DNA from: Jejubacter sp036620675
GTDB lineage: Bacteria > Pseudomonadota > Gammaproteobacteria > Enterobacterales > Enterobacteriaceae
Strand: one strand, 5' to 3'
Assembly: GCA_036620675.1 (NCBI GenBank)
Contig: JAZHEE010000035.1
DNA length: 42,467 nt
Under the pieces are notes generated by a model. It worked only from the letters and a program-made list of their open reading frames with translations. It had not been told where the DNA came from and searched no databases. Positions 32,957 through 42,036 of this stretch are shown here, piece after piece; within the stretch, counting starts at the first letter, position 1; each line of letters opens with the position of its first letter. Position numbers and translations under genes: made by a program.

Positions 32957-35101
32957 TCACAGCGCGCAGGAGACGCAGCCTTCGACTTCTGTGCCCTCCA
33001 GCGCCATCTGGCGCAGGCGGATGTAGTACAGCGTTTTAATGCCTTTCTTCCAGGCGTAGATCTGCGCCCGGTTGATATCGCGGGTGGTGGCGGTATCCGG
33101 GAAGAACAGCGTCAGCGACAGCCCCTGATCCACGTGGCGGGTGGCTTCGGCATAGGTGTCGATAATTTTTTCCGGGCCGATTTCCCAGGCATCCTGCCAC
33201 AGGGCCTGGTTTTCATTGGTCATAAAGGGGGCGGGGTAGTAGACGCGCCCGGTCTTGCCCTCTTTACGAATCTCAATGCGCGACACAATAGGATGAATGC
33301 TGGAGGTCGCATGATTGATATAAGAGATAGAGCCGGTGGGCGGAATCGCCTGAAGGTTCTGGTTATACAGCCCCCATTCCATCACGTCGTCGCGCAACTG
33401 CCGCCACATCTCCTGAGTGGGAATGGTGATACCGGCCCGGTTGAACAGCGCCGCCACCTTATCGGTCTTTGGCCGCCAGCGCTGTTCCAGATAGGGGCGG
33501 AACCAGTCGCCGCTGGCATAGCGGGAAGCCTCAAAACCGGCGAAGCGTTCATTGCGCTCTCTGGCCAGTTGGTTAGAAGCCCGTAGCGCGTGCCAGGTAA
33601 CGGTGTAGAAGTAGATATTGGTGAAATCCAGCCCTTCTTCTGAACCATAGGCGATACCTTCCCGCGCCAGATAGCCGTGCAGGTTCATCTGCCCCAGACC
33701 AATGGCATGGGAAGCCGCGTTGCCCGCTGCGATAGAGGGGACTGAGTCGATATGGCTCATATCGGAAACCGCGCTCAGGCCACGCACTGCCGTTTCTACC
33801 GTCAGAGCGAAATCCGGCGAATCCATGGCGTGGGCGATATTTAACGACCCCAGATTGCAGGAGATATCGCGCCCCACCTTGCTGTAACTGAGATCGTCAT
33901 GATATTCGCTGGCGACGTTAACCTGCAGAATCTCCGAGCAGAGGTTGCTCATATTAATGTGACCGGGAATGGGACTGGCGCGGTTTACCGTATCCTCATA
34001 CATGATGTAGGGATAGCCGGATTCGAACTGGATCTCCGCCAGGGTTCGGAAGAAGGCGCGGGCGCTGATGGTTTTGCGGCGCACCCGGCTGTCCGCCAGT
34101 AGCTGGTCGTACATCGCCGAGATGCTGATATCCCCGAACGCCTTACCGTACAGACGCTCCACATCGTAAGGCGAAAACAGCGCCATCTGCTGGTTTTCCT
34201 TCGCCAGACGGAAGGTGATATCGGGAATCACCACCCCCAGCGACAGAGTCTTGATCCGGATCTTCTCATCGGCGTTTTCGCGTTTGGTATCCAGAAAACG
34301 CAGAATATCCGGGTGATGGGCGTGAAGCCAGACGGCTCCCGCGCCCTGGCGGGCGCCAAGCTGATTAGCATAGGAGAAGGCATCTTCCAGCATCTTCATT
34401 ACCGGAATTACGCCCGATGACTGGTTCTCTATACGCTTAATGGGGGCGCCGGATTCGCGCAGGTTCGACAGCAGGAACGCCACGCCGCCGCCGCGTTTAG
34501 AAAGCTGGAGCGCCGAGTTCACGGCGCGACCAATGGATTCCATATTGTCTTCAATACGCAGCAGGAAGCAGGAGACCATCTCGCCGCGCTGCTGTTTGCC
34601 GGCATTCAGAAAGGTGGGGGTCGCAGGCTGGAAGCGGCCGCTCAGAATTTCATCCGTCAGCTGGCGCGCCAGCGCCTCGTCCCCCTGGGCCAGGGCCAGG
34701 GCGACCATGCAGACCCGATCGGCAAAGTGTTCCAGATACTGGCTGCCGTCAAAGCTCTTCAGCGCGTAGCTGTTATAGAACTTCCAGGCGCCCAGAAAAG
34801 TGCTGAATCGGTAGCCGCTGGCGTGGGCCTGTTCCAGCAGTTCAACTATAAAAGCGCGCGAATAGCGCTCCATCACCCGGGCTTCGTAATAGCCTTCTTC
34901 CACCAGGGCGGTCAGCCGGGCATCGGTATCCGGAAAGTGGCGGCTGTTCGGTTCAACATGCTGGCGCATGTAGCTCTCTACCGCCAGGCGGTCTTTGTCG
35001 AACTGGATACGCCCCTGCTCATCATAGAGATTGAGCATGGCGTTAAGGGCATGGTAGTCAGGCATTTCCGGGGTTATAGAGAGGAGGTCTGTGGTAGCCA
35101 A
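32957..35101 (-). CDS. nrdE: Class Ib ribonucleotide reductase large subunit NrdE
   Basis: 714 aa from TTG 35101, overlapping nrdI by 28 bases, with AAGGGAG upstream. The start MATTD resembles E. coli NrdE; an ATG at 35065 would cut off only 12 residues. Catalytic domain with NLCSEILQV, GSLNIAH, PPTGSISYINHATSSIHP, radical-transfer tyrosines near KTLYYIRLRQ and the C-terminal EGCVSCAL cysteine pair that NrdH reduces. Confidence 0.96.
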   Translation of the reverse strand: MATTDLLSITPEMPDYHALNAMLNLYDEQGRIQFDKDRLAVESYMRQHVEPNSRHFPDTDARLTALVEEGYYEARVMERYSRAFIVELLEQAHASGYRFSTFLGAWKFYNSYALKSFDGSQYLEHFADRVCMVALALAQGDEALARQLTDEILSGRFQPATPTFLNAGKQQRGEMVSCFLLRIEDNMESIGRAVNSALQLSKRGGGVAFLLSNLRESGAPIKRIENQSSGVIPVMKMLEDAFSYANQLGARQGAGAVWLHAHHPDILRFLDTKRENADEKIRIKTLSLGVVIPDITFRLAKENQQMALFSPYDVERLYGKAFGDISISAMYDQLLADSRVRRKTISARAFFRTLAEIQFESGYPYIMYEDTVNRASPIPGHINMSNLCSEILQVNVASEYHDDLSYSKVGRDISCNLGSLNIAHAMDSPDFALTVETAVRGLSAVSDMSHIDSVPSIAAGNAASHAIGLGQMNLHGYLAREGIAYGSEEGLDFTNIYFYTVTWHALRASNQLARERNERFAGFEASRYASGDWFRPYLEQRWRPKTDKVAALFNRAGITIPTQEMWRQLRDDVMEWGLYNQNLQAIPPTGSISYINHATSSIHPIVSRIEIRKEGKTGRVYYPAPFMTNENQALWQDAWEIGPEKIIDTYAEATRHVDQGLSLTLFFPDTATTRDINRAQIYAWKKGIKTLYYIRLRQMALEGTEVEGCVSCAL

Positions 35102-35484
35102 AATTGGGTTACTCCCTTACGCACGTTGTCGATATCTTGTGGGGTTCCCAGCAGCTCAAAGCGGTAGAGCAGGGGAACGCGGCATTTTTGGGCGATGACG
35201 TCGCCTGCCAGGCAATATGCTGCGCCAAAGTTGCGGTTACCGGCGGCGATAACGCCGCGCAGCAGCGCGCGATTGCGTTCGTCATTCAGGAACAGAATTA
35301 CCTGGCGGGGCACGGCGCCTTTGGCGCCGCCGCCGCCGTATGTCGGGGTGACCAGGATATAGGGCTCGCTGACGTGCAGGCGCTGGTTTTCATCTGCTGG
35401 TATGCGCAGCGCCGGTAACCCAAGGCGCTGGATAAAGCGGTGGGTGTTCTCCGAAAGGCTGGAGAAGTACACCAGGCAAGTCAT
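35074..35484 (-). CDS. nrdI: Flavodoxin-like NrdF maturase NrdI
   Basis: 136 aa from ATG 35484, the E. coli length; upstream extension to 35547 lies within nrdH. FMN-binding loop YFSSLSENTHRF, then TPTYGGGG and GNRNFGAAYC. Generates the oxidant used to assemble the Mn-tyrosyl cofactor of NrdF. Start overlaps the nrdH stop (ATGA). Confidence 0.95.
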   Translation of the reverse strand: MTCLVYFSSLSENTHRFIQRLGLPALRIPADENQRLHVSEPYILVTPTYGGGGAKGAVPRQVILFLNDERNRALLRGVIAAGNRNFGAAYCLAGDVIAQKCRVPLLYRFELLGTPQDIDNVRKGVTQFWLPQTSSL

Positions 35485-35729
35485 GCGCCCGCCGTGCTGC
35501 TTATCGGCATACGCAACCGGTTTATCATATCGGGGCGAAATCCACACCAGCTTGCGCTGTCGGTGACCACCACCGGCAACTGGCGATATCCCAGGTCGCG
35601 CAGGCCGTCCGCTACTTCTGGATGCTGGTCGATATTAATCAGCTCAAAGTCGAAACCGCGGCTTTCCATGGCGCGCTTCGTGGCATGGCACTGCACGCAG
35701 TTATTACGAGTGTAAATAGTAATGCGCAT
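35481..35729 (-). CDS. nrdH: Glutaredoxin-like redoxin NrdH
   Basis: 82 aa. Thioredoxin fold with active site CVQC near residues 11-14 and the cis-proline block RQLPVVV. Ends in SWCGFRPDMINRL as in E. coli. Reduces NrdE and is itself recharged by thioredoxin reductase. First gene of nrdHIEF. Confidence 0.96.
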   Translation of the reverse strand: MRITIYTRNNCVQCHATKRAMESRGFDFELINIDQHPEVADGLRDLGYRQLPVVVTDSASWCGFRPDMINRLRMPISSTAGA

Positions 35730-35802
35730 GATTCGTATTTCCGTTTAAAGTGACAAAGCGGCGACCTTTAGGTCGTCAGGATCGTCTGTTGTCTGATGAT
35801 TA

Positions 35803-35850
35803 AATACTAGATGTAGATATTAAAACTTTCAACCGCTCAATATATGGTGT
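35803..35850 (-). promoter_or_regulatory. Paired NrdR-like boxes upstream of nrdH
   Basis: Reverse strand: ACACCATATATTGAGC at 35835-35850 and the weaker ATCTACATCTAGTATT at 35803-35818, offset by 32 bases (three helical turns). This is the usual arrangement of NrdR repressor sites, which control all enteric ribonucleotide reductase operons. Confidence 0.65.
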
Positions 35851-35864
35851 TTTAGCCATAAAGA

Positions 35865-35882
35865 ACGCCCCATCAGGGGCGT
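35865..35882 (-). terminator. Terminator of the AhpD-like gene
   Basis: ACGCCCC-tg/at-GGGGCGT stem, followed by TCTTT on the reverse strand. It separates the gene from the nrdH promoter. Confidence 0.6.
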
Positions 35883-35914
35883 GGTTGTATCAGTGTCTGA
35901 AACTGGCGCAGCGA

Positions 35915-36346
35915 CTACATTCTCATGCTGACGGCCAGGCGGTTAAAGGCGTTCATCAGGGCGATAGCGTGGGTCAGCTCGCTGATTTCCTGGGGGCTGA
36001 AATGTCGCTCCAGCGGATGATAGAGCTCGTCGCCGGTGCCGCTTTGCGCAATATGAGTGACCGCTTCGGCCCATGCCAGCGCCGCCTGCTCTTTTTCACT
36101 AAAACGCTGGCTGACCCGCCAGCCAGCCAGCGCATCGAGCCTGGTCTGTTGTTCGCCGCGTTTGCGTAGCGCGCTGCTGTGTAATTCAAGGCAGTATGCG
36201 CAGCCGTTAATCTGCGATACCCGAAGAAAGATCAGATCGATAAGACGGCCGTCAAGCGGGCCTTTCTCCAGTGCCATCAGCGCAGCAACCATCTGTTTGT
36301 TCACTTCTGGTGAAAGTTCGCGGTAGGGCTGGCGTAGTGTGCTCAT
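35915..36346 (-). CDS. Carboxymuconolactone decarboxylase/AhpD-like protein
   Basis: 143 aa from ATG 36346, preceded by AAGGAGG. AhpD core: Cys49-x-x-Cys52 with His56 (INGCAYCLELHSSALRKRGE), the peroxidase-type motif of alkylhydroperoxidase-like proteins. Probably a thiol-dependent antioxidant enzyme; the partner is unknown. Divergently paired with a MocR-type regulator 74 bases away that likely controls it. Not at this place in E. coli. Confidence 0.88.
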   Translation of the reverse strand: MSTLRQPYRELSPEVNKQMVAALMALEKGPLDGRLIDLIFLRVSQINGCAYCLELHSSALRKRGEQQTRLDALAGWRVSQRFSEKEQAALAWAEAVTHIAQSGTGDELYHPLERHFSPQEISELTHAIALMNAFNRLAVSMRM

Positions 36347-36420
36347 CTTTTCCTCCTTATGTGGTCGGAAGAAGGTAGCACTATAATGGTCTGTAAAAGA
36401 GGGCCAGAAAGAGAGTATAA

Positions 36421-37782
36421 ATGCAGACCAGTTCTTCCTTGCCATTCGTGCCGCGCTACCGGCGGCTGGCTGGACAGCTTCGGCAATCTATTGAAAACGG
36501 CGAGCTGCTTCCCGGCGCCCGTTTGCCATCCAGCCGCGTGCTGGCTCAGGAGCAGGGCGTTTCCCGGGGCACAGTGGAAAATGCGCTCGGGGAGCTGGTG
36601 GCTCAGGGCTGGCTGGAACGTCGTAGCCGTTCGGGTACCTTTGTCAGCGCAGCGCTTTCCAGCCGACCTGTCGGGCGTTCCCCTGCCGGGCAGGGGAATC
36701 GACATCAGGCACCGTTGCCATTCCAGCCCGGTCTTCCGGCATTGGACGCATTTCCCAGAGGGCTATGGGCCAGAGTGATGGGCAGACGCCTGCGCCAGCA
36801 GAGCCGCTTCGATCTGGCACTGCCGGATCCGGCCGGAGAACGCGCGCTGCGTCAGGCTATTGCCGACTGGCTGCGTTTTTCGCGCAGTATTGACTGCCGC
36901 CCGGAGCAGGTGTTCGTCGCTGCCGGGTATCCTGCGGTTATGAGCCTGCTGTTGCGTACGCTGGCGCGGCCCGGGGACGCAATATGGGTGGAGGATCCCG
37001 GCTATCCTTTTATCCATCCCGTGTTGAAGCAGGCCGGATTGAGGCTGAATCCGGTGCCGGTGGACGGTAATGGAATGAACGTTGATGAAGCCATTCTTCG
37101 CTATCCGGATGCCCGTTTCGCGTTGCTGACGCCTGCTCATCAAAGCCCGCTGGGCGTGGCCCTGGGCGCGGATCGTCGCCGACGGCTGCTGGCCCATGCC
37201 GCACAGCGGAAAAGCTGGATCATCGAAGATGATTACGACAGCGAGTTTCGCTATCTGGGACGGCCGTTACCGCCGCTGAAAAGCCTGGACGCGCCTTGTC
37301 GCGTCATCTACGCCGGAACTTTCAGTAAAACCCTGTTTCCGGCTCTGCGCTGCGCCTGGCTGGTGGTGCCGGAAGAGGTGGCGGAGGCTTTTGCTGAACA
37401 GTGCGCATTGACACCCTGCACCGTTGCGCCGCTGATTCAACAGACCATCAGCGACTTTATGAGAGAAGGGCATTTCTGGCGCCATCTGAAAAAGATGCGC
37501 CAGCTCTATGCCTGCCGTCGTCGCTGGCTGGAGCGGGCACTGACTGGCGAGGGCTTCCAGGTCGCACCGCAGGCCGGGGGAATTCAGTTGTTGGTGCCAG
37601 TAGCGGGGGACGATCGGCGAGCGGCAGCCAGAGCGCGGGAGGCCGGACTGGCGGTAGAGGCCCTGGGCACCTGGCGCCTGGAAAGCAGGGGTAAAGGCGG
37701 TCTGATACTGAGTTTTACCAATATTACTGACGCCCGCCAGGCGGAAGAGCTGGCGACGCGACTGCGCCAGGCTTTGTTGTAG
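36421..37782 (+). CDS. MocR-type GntR/aminotransferase-like regulator
   Basis: 453 aa. N-terminal GntR winged helix (about 10-75): PGARLPSSRVLAQEQGVSRGTV and GWLERRSRSGTFV. Then a type I aminotransferase-fold domain with PLP features EDPGYP, IEDDYDSEFRY and the lysine of GTFSKTLFPALR. MocR proteins such as PdxR and GabR use PLP or its adducts as signals. The divergent AhpD-like gene is the probable target. Confidence 0.92.
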   Translation: MQTSSSLPFVPRYRRLAGQLRQSIENGELLPGARLPSSRVLAQEQGVSRGTVENALGELVAQGWLERRSRSGTFVSAALSSRPVGRSPAGQGNRHQAPLPFQPGLPALDAFPRGLWARVMGRRLRQQSRFDLALPDPAGERALRQAIADWLRFSRSIDCRPEQVFVAAGYPAVMSLLLRTLARPGDAIWVEDPGYPFIHPVLKQAGLRLNPVPVDGNGMNVDEAILRYPDARFALLTPAHQSPLGVALGADRRRRLLAHAAQRKSWIIEDDYDSEFRYLGRPLPPLKSLDAPCRVIYAGTFSKTLFPALRCAWLVVPEEVAEAFAEQCALTPCTVAPLIQQTISDFMREGHFWRHLKKMRQLYACRRRWLERALTGEGFQVAPQAGGIQLLVPVAGDDRRAAARAREAGLAVEALGTWRLESRGKGGLILSFTNITDARQAEELATRLRQALL

Positions 37783-38130
37783 AAAATCCGGCTCAGCGGA
37801 CGGCTTGATGAAAGAGACGGCATTTGTCCTGATTTTGGTGGGGCATTTCGTTTCTCTTTATTATCGTCTCTCGCCAGACAGGCCCGGATGCGTAGCCGGA
37901 TCTCCCGAAACGTTGTTGCTGAAAAATTCTGTTACCCTGGCTGGCCGCGCTTTGCCCGTCAGCGGCGATTTTTTCTGCTAAACTTGGTAAATCCCCCGGT
38001 TCGATTCCCGAGAAAAACGCCCCAAATTGCATTTTTCCCGTGGAGAGGGCTGTTATGGATTATTCCGAAAGCGTATGCCGGGAGCATCATGTAAGGTTGC
38101 GCTGCGGTACAAAGATGACGAGGAAAAACT
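37783..38130. other. Gene-free interval before ygaC
   Basis: 348 bases with no credible gene. GGTTCGATTCCC near 37998 looks like a tRNA T-loop, but no acceptor or anticodon arms surround it. In E. coli ygaM lies between nrdH and ygaC; it is absent here. Confidence 0.5.
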
Positions 38131-38466
38131 ATGTATTTACGACCCGATGAGGTAGCGCGCGTACTGGAAAAAGCGGGATTTACCATGGAGGCTGTCACTA
38201 ATAAGGCCTATGGTTATCGCCGCGGCGACAACTATGTTTATGTCAATCGCGAGGCGCGTATGGGGCGTACCGCGCTGGTTATCCATCCGGCTCTGAAAGA
38301 ACGCAGCCTGGCGCTTGCCGATCCGTCCTCGGAAATCAAAACCTGCAACCACTACCATGAATTCCCGCTGTGGCTGGGCGGCGATGCGGAAGAACACTAC
38401 GGTATTCCTCACGGTTTTAGTTCCCGCATCGCGCTGGAACGCTATCTGGCCGGATTGTTTGGTTAA
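38131..38466 (+). CDS. ygaC: YgaC family protein (DUF2002)
   Basis: 111 aa. YLRPDEVARVLEKAGFTMEAVTNKAYGYRRGDNYVYVNREARMGRTALVIHP and GIPHGFSSRIALERYLAGLFG match E. coli YgaC closely. Small cytoplasmic protein of unknown function, Fur-regulated in E. coli; I see no clear Fur box here. Convergent with alaE. Confidence 0.94.
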   Translation: MYLRPDEVARVLEKAGFTMEAVTNKAYGYRRGDNYVYVNREARMGRTALVIHPALKERSLALADPSSEIKTCNHYHEFPLWLGGDAEEHYGIPHGFSSRIALERYLAGLFG

Positions 38467-38488
38467 GGCCGAAAACTCTCTTCAGCGA

Positions 38489-38944
38489 TCAGGCGTTGGC
38501 TCCGATGCGCTCGTTGCCAGAAACCCGAAACAGGCGCCGACAGTAATCCAGAAAAATACCGTAGGCGGCGCCCATCAGCATGGAAACCATGATATTGGAA
38601 CTGACCGCTGCAAGGATCTGCGCGGGCTGTGCGCCAACTGACCAGAGAATAGCGGCATACACTGGCGACTGGAAGCTGACGTAAGCCAGCACATCGGCCA
38701 GGGTTTTCCCCCAGCGGGCGGCAGTAAACCGGCGGGATAAGCGGATTGCCGCATCGCGCCAAAGTCCGTAGGGCCAGGCGATAATGATATTGACCGGAAT
38801 CGATACCAGCCTGGACGACAGCGACTGCTCGAAGGCCATTCCTGAAATAAAGATCTCAATAAGCATCCCTGTAAAGAAGCACCAGACCACCATCGCGAAG
38901 GTGTCTGCGGCTGCATGGCGCAGGTGCGACGTTTTAAATATCAC
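38489..38944 (-). CDS. alaE: L-alanine exporter AlaE
   Basis: 151 aa from GTG 38944 with AGAGG just upstream; E. coli AlaE has 149 aa. Four membrane segments. Conserved blocks LRHAAADTFAMVVWCF, IPVNIIIAWPYG, LADVLAYVSFQSPVYAAILW and SSNIMVSMLMGAAYG-FLDYCRRLF. Exports alanine and so protects against toxic accumulation. Divergent from stpA, as in E. coli. Confidence 0.95.
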   Translation of the reverse strand: MIFKTSHLRHAAADTFAMVVWCFFTGMLIEIFISGMAFEQSLSSRLVSIPVNIIIAWPYGLWRDAAIRLSRRFTAARWGKTLADVLAYVSFQSPVYAAILWSVGAQPAQILAAVSSNIMVSMLMGAAYGIFLDYCRRLFRVSGNERIGANA

Positions 38945-39684
38945 GCTGGCCTCTCTTTGTAGCGTTAATTTCTGCCTGATTGGTTTTTTAATGGCTTTAT
39001 CTGTTGCTTTTGTGCCATTTGAATGGAATATATCACTAATTTTTGGCCTGATAACCAGGTGGAAGTTTTTATTTGCGAGGCTTTGAGGTACAAAGTTTTT
39101 TACGACGGATCAAAAGGTGCTGTTTTCGCCATTTTTGACGGCCTGATAGATATAATTTCTTCAATATCAACCTGTTGGGTTTTCAGGGACTGTGAGCTGG
39201 TTTATCCGTAAGGGCGCATAAATCGGCGACAATGCCGTCGTAAATGTAGATTTGTTGTAAATACCAGGTTAATCCCAGAGCCGCTCATGTCATCGAGTTA
39301 AAGACGCTATTCAGGTTTCTTCGGGCATTATTCCCCACATGTACATCGCCTGCAATTTATTATTGTTGAGCGCATTTTTGCTGCACCGGAAATGATATTG
39401 TTTCTGATGTCGGGAGTTGTTTTATCGGTGTTTTCAGCCACTTTTAACGATGCCGGAATGATGCGAAATTCACAGAATAACCAGAGTTACAGGCAGGTTA
39501 ATATGACAGATGAATCCCATTGGGGTTTAAATAATATTCAGTTAGGTTACTATATATATCGATATAGCGGCGTCACTGCTGAAAGTTTATGCGGTTGAGT
39601 AGCTGTGACTGGCAATATAAATTCCAATCCAGTACCTTATGGCGCCGTTTATTTTCAATCCTTGCCTGATACTGTGGGAGATAT
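38945..39684. promoter_or_regulatory. Long AT-rich region upstream of stpA
   Basis: 740 bases without a supported gene. Open frames at 39023-39211 and 39392-39598 have no ribosome binding site and no recognisable similarity. AT content rises toward stpA (for example TATATATATCGATATAGCG at about 39551-39570). Suits H-NS/StpA binding and autoregulation. Confidence 0.5.
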
Positions 39685-40080
39685 ATGTCTTTAACATTAC
39701 AAAACCTCAATAACATCCGTACGCTACGTGCAATGGCGCGTGAATTCTCTATTGAGCTTCTCGAAGAGATCCTGGAAAAATTCCGCATGGTGACTGAAGA
39801 ACGCCGCGAGGAAGAGAGCGCTCGCCAGCAGGAGATTGCGGAACGTGAAGAGAAGTTAAAGACCTGGGTTGAGCTGATGCAGGCTGACGGTATTGATCCG
39901 AATGAGTTGATTAAAGAGCTCGATAACGCGCCGCGTAAAAAACGTGCCGCGCGTCCGGCGAAATATCGTTATACCGACCTGGACGGCAGCGAAAAAACCT
40001 GGACCGGTCAGGGCCGTACGCCGAAAGCTATCGCTCAGGCTATTGAATCAGGCAAGTCTCTGGACGACTTCCTGATTTGA
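39685..40080 (+). CDS. stpA: H-NS-like nucleoid protein and RNA chaperone StpA
   Basis: 131 aa; GGGAGA precedes the ATG. N-terminal dimerisation coiled coil (about 1-65, with LNNIRTLRAMAREFS), a short basic linker (RKKRAARPAKYR) and the DNA-binding motif TWTGQGRTP at 105-113. The sequence fits StpA rather than H-NS, supported by the alaE neighbour. Binds AT-rich DNA, including proU, and acts as an RNA chaperone. Confidence 0.93.
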   Translation: MSLTLQNLNNIRTLRAMAREFSIELLEEILEKFRMVTEERREEESARQQEIAEREEKLKTWVELMQADGIDPNELIKELDNAPRKKRAARPAKYRYTDLDGSEKTWTGQGRTPKAIAQAIESGKSLDDFLI

Positions 40081-40087
40081 AAGCATT

Positions 40088-40108
40088 CCTCTCCCTTACC
40101 GGGAGAGG
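40088..40108. terminator. Hairpin between stpA and the YodC-like gene
   Basis: CCTCTCCC-ttacc-GGGAGAGG between two convergent genes. No long T run follows on either side, so termination may be partial. Confidence 0.55.
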
Positions 40109-40118
40109 AGCCGCTTAT

Positions 40119-40301
40119 TTAACAGACGCCGAAATCACCCTCTTCTGTATAGGGGGTGACATCGGCGGCCTTCAGGGTAATTTTTTCTGCGTTTTCATCG
40201 GTGGTTGCGACGCCGACTACCTGATCGTCATGAATCTCGATGATTTTTAGTTTTGGTCCGCCGGTGCGCGGCTGCACTATATCGCCAATCTGATACATCA
40301 T
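40119..40301 (-). CDS. Small YodC-like protein (DUF2158 type)
   Basis: 60 aa from ATG 40301, with AGGAG five bases upstream; a second ATG follows directly. The N-terminal MYQIGDIVQPRTGGPKLKIIEI resembles YodC-type small beta-barrel proteins (GD-x-V-x-x-x-x-GGP pattern). The remaining acidic part is unfamiliar and ends in Cys. Function unknown. Confidence 0.72.
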   Translation of the reverse strand: MMYQIGDIVQPRTGGPKLKIIEIHDDQVVGVATTDENAEKITLKAADVTPYTEEGDFGVC

Positions 40302-40519
40302 TGTTCTCCTCTGTTTTGTGATAACGCCACCCTCCTGGTATAGCGCGACTGGCGCCATTTGCTTATCTTCATTTATGCCGTTAGTGCGGTATAAATGCTA
40401 CGCGTATGTTACAGAAAGGTTTTTGACGCTATGATATTTGCGCTTAATCGGGCCATTAAGAGCTCGTCTGCATGGATTATAACGCTGGCTTGTAACTGAA
40501 TGACTTTGGCGAATTAACA

Positions 40520-41422
40520 ATGAAGTATGTCATCCTGCTTATCTTTATAGTCTCTGTTCTGTATGTGCACTATCGGGGGCGCGTCCGTTATAAATTCTGG
40601 CGCCAGCTATCCGATCACTCCACATTTACCGCACCGCTGAATGGGTTTATGTATCTTTTCTCCCGGGTGCCGACCACGCCTTATCTACCGCTGGAAACCT
40701 TTCCGCAACTTAAAGTATTGCAGGATAACTGGCGGGAAATTCGTGAGGAAGGTCAACATCTGATGGCTCTTCAGGAGATTAAAGCATCCGATAAATATAA
40801 CGATGCCGGATTTAACTCATTCTTTAAAACCGGCTGGAAACGCTTCTATCTGAAATGGTATGAAGAGGCGCATCCGTCTGCGCATGAACTGTGCCCGAAA
40901 ACTACGGCGCTGCTGAAGACGATTCCTTCCATTAAAGCCGCTATGTTCGCGTCGCTGCCGGACGGCAGCCGTCTGCCGCGCCACCGCGATCCGTACGCCG
41001 GTTCCCTGCGTTACCACCTGGGGCTGGCGACGCCCAATGACGAACGCTGTTTTATTGAGGTAGACGGCAAGCGCTATAGCTGGCGTGACGGGGAAAGCGT
41101 GCTGTTTGATGAAACCTACATCCATTATGCGGAAAACAACAGCGGGGAAAATCGCCTGATTCTGTTCTGCGATATCGAGCGTCCTATGCGCTACCGCTGG
41201 GCCCAGGCTGTTAACCACTGGCTGGGGCGTCATCTGATGAGCGCAGCAGCGGCGCCCAACAGCGATAGTGACCGGGTGGGTGGTATTAATCGAGCCTTTA
41301 AATATATCTATTCGATACGACGGGTGGGCAAGCGCCTTAAGAAGTGGAACAAGCCTGTCTATTATCTGATTAAGTGGCTGCTGTTTGGCGGTATCGCCGC
41401 GTTGATCTGGGGAGCGCTTTGA
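40520..41422 (+). CDS. lpxO: Lipid A 2-hydroxylase LpxO
   Basis: 300 aa. Membrane segments at both ends (about 2-18 and 282-298) flank a cytoplasmic Fe(II)/2-oxoglutarate dioxygenase domain of the aspartyl-hydroxylase type: His155-x-Asp157 in RHRDPYAGSLRYH, and a second His in DETYIHYAENN. Hydroxylates the secondary myristate of lipid A, which alters envelope resistance. Present in Salmonella and Klebsiella but not in E. coli K-12. Confidence 0.93.
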   Translation: MKYVILLIFIVSVLYVHYRGRVRYKFWRQLSDHSTFTAPLNGFMYLFSRVPTTPYLPLETFPQLKVLQDNWREIREEGQHLMALQEIKASDKYNDAGFNSFFKTGWKRFYLKWYEEAHPSAHELCPKTTALLKTIPSIKAAMFASLPDGSRLPRHRDPYAGSLRYHLGLATPNDERCFIEVDGKRYSWRDGESVLFDETYIHYAENNSGENRLILFCDIERPMRYRWAQAVNHWLGRHLMSAAAAPNSDSDRVGGINRAFKYIYSIRRVGKRLKKWNKPVYYLIKWLLFGGIAALIWGAL

Positions 41423-41635
41423 GGTTGGGGAGCTACTGCTGCATCACAACGTGCCTGAGGCTAATCCTGACCCGGGATGAAGGATGGAAAGCCGCAGAAG
41501 GCGCATTATAGCTGTGGCCGATGTTTTTCAGACAGTTAAGGATATGATGACAGTGGAAGCGGGTCGTTTTCTGTGCATACTGGTTAAGGACAATCGCAAA
41601 CTGTTTGCGTCATTGGCTTATATCAAGGAGTTCAC

Positions 41636-41974
41636 ATGTCTGGATGGTTTGAATTAAGTAAAAGCAGCAACGATCAGTTCCGGTTTGTTTTAAAAGCGGG
41701 CAACGGCGAAATCATTCTAACCAGCGAGCTGTACACCACCAAAAGCGCGGCTGAAAACGGGATTAAATCCGTTCAGACCAACAGCCCGCAGGATGAGCGT
41801 TACGAGAAGAAAGAAGCCAGCAACGGCAAATTCTACTTTAACCTGAAAGCCGCCAACCATCAGGTGATTGGCACCAGCCAGATGTACGCCTCGGCTCAGT
41901 CCCGGGAGACGGGGATTGCCTCGGTGAAGAATAATGGCGGCAGCGAGAAGATTAAAGATCTGACCTCTGCCTGA
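41636..41974 (+). CDS. YegP-like protein (UPF0339, two DUF1508 repeats)
   Basis: 112 aa; AAGGAG precedes the ATG. Two tandem DUF1508 repeats: WFELSKSSNDQFRFVLKAGNGEIILTSELYTTKSAAENGI and the parallel YEKKEASNGKFYFNLKAANHQVIGTSQMYASAQSRETGI. Soluble, function unknown. Full length compared with E. coli YegP (110 aa). Confidence 0.9.
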   Translation: MSGWFELSKSSNDQFRFVLKAGNGEIILTSELYTTKSAAENGIKSVQTNSPQDERYEKKEASNGKFYFNLKAANHQVIGTSQMYASAQSRETGIASVKNNGGSEKIKDLTSA

Positions 41975-41988
41975 GCCAGAGATAAAAA

Positions 41989-42020
41989 AGCCCGCATGAT
42001 CTGATACATGCGGGCTCTTT
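41989..42020. terminator. Terminator between the YegP-like gene and aroY remnant
   Basis: AGCCCGCATG-N8-CATGCGGGCT followed by CTTTG on the forward side and by TTTTTTATC on the reverse side; it serves both convergent genes. Confidence 0.85.
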
Positions 42021-42036
42021 GTATTAACGGCGGCGG

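Noticed and set aside
37995..38012. GGTTCGATTCCC resembling a tRNA T-loop before ygaC
   Set aside because: No matching acceptor stem, anticodon arm or D-arm within 90 bases on either side.
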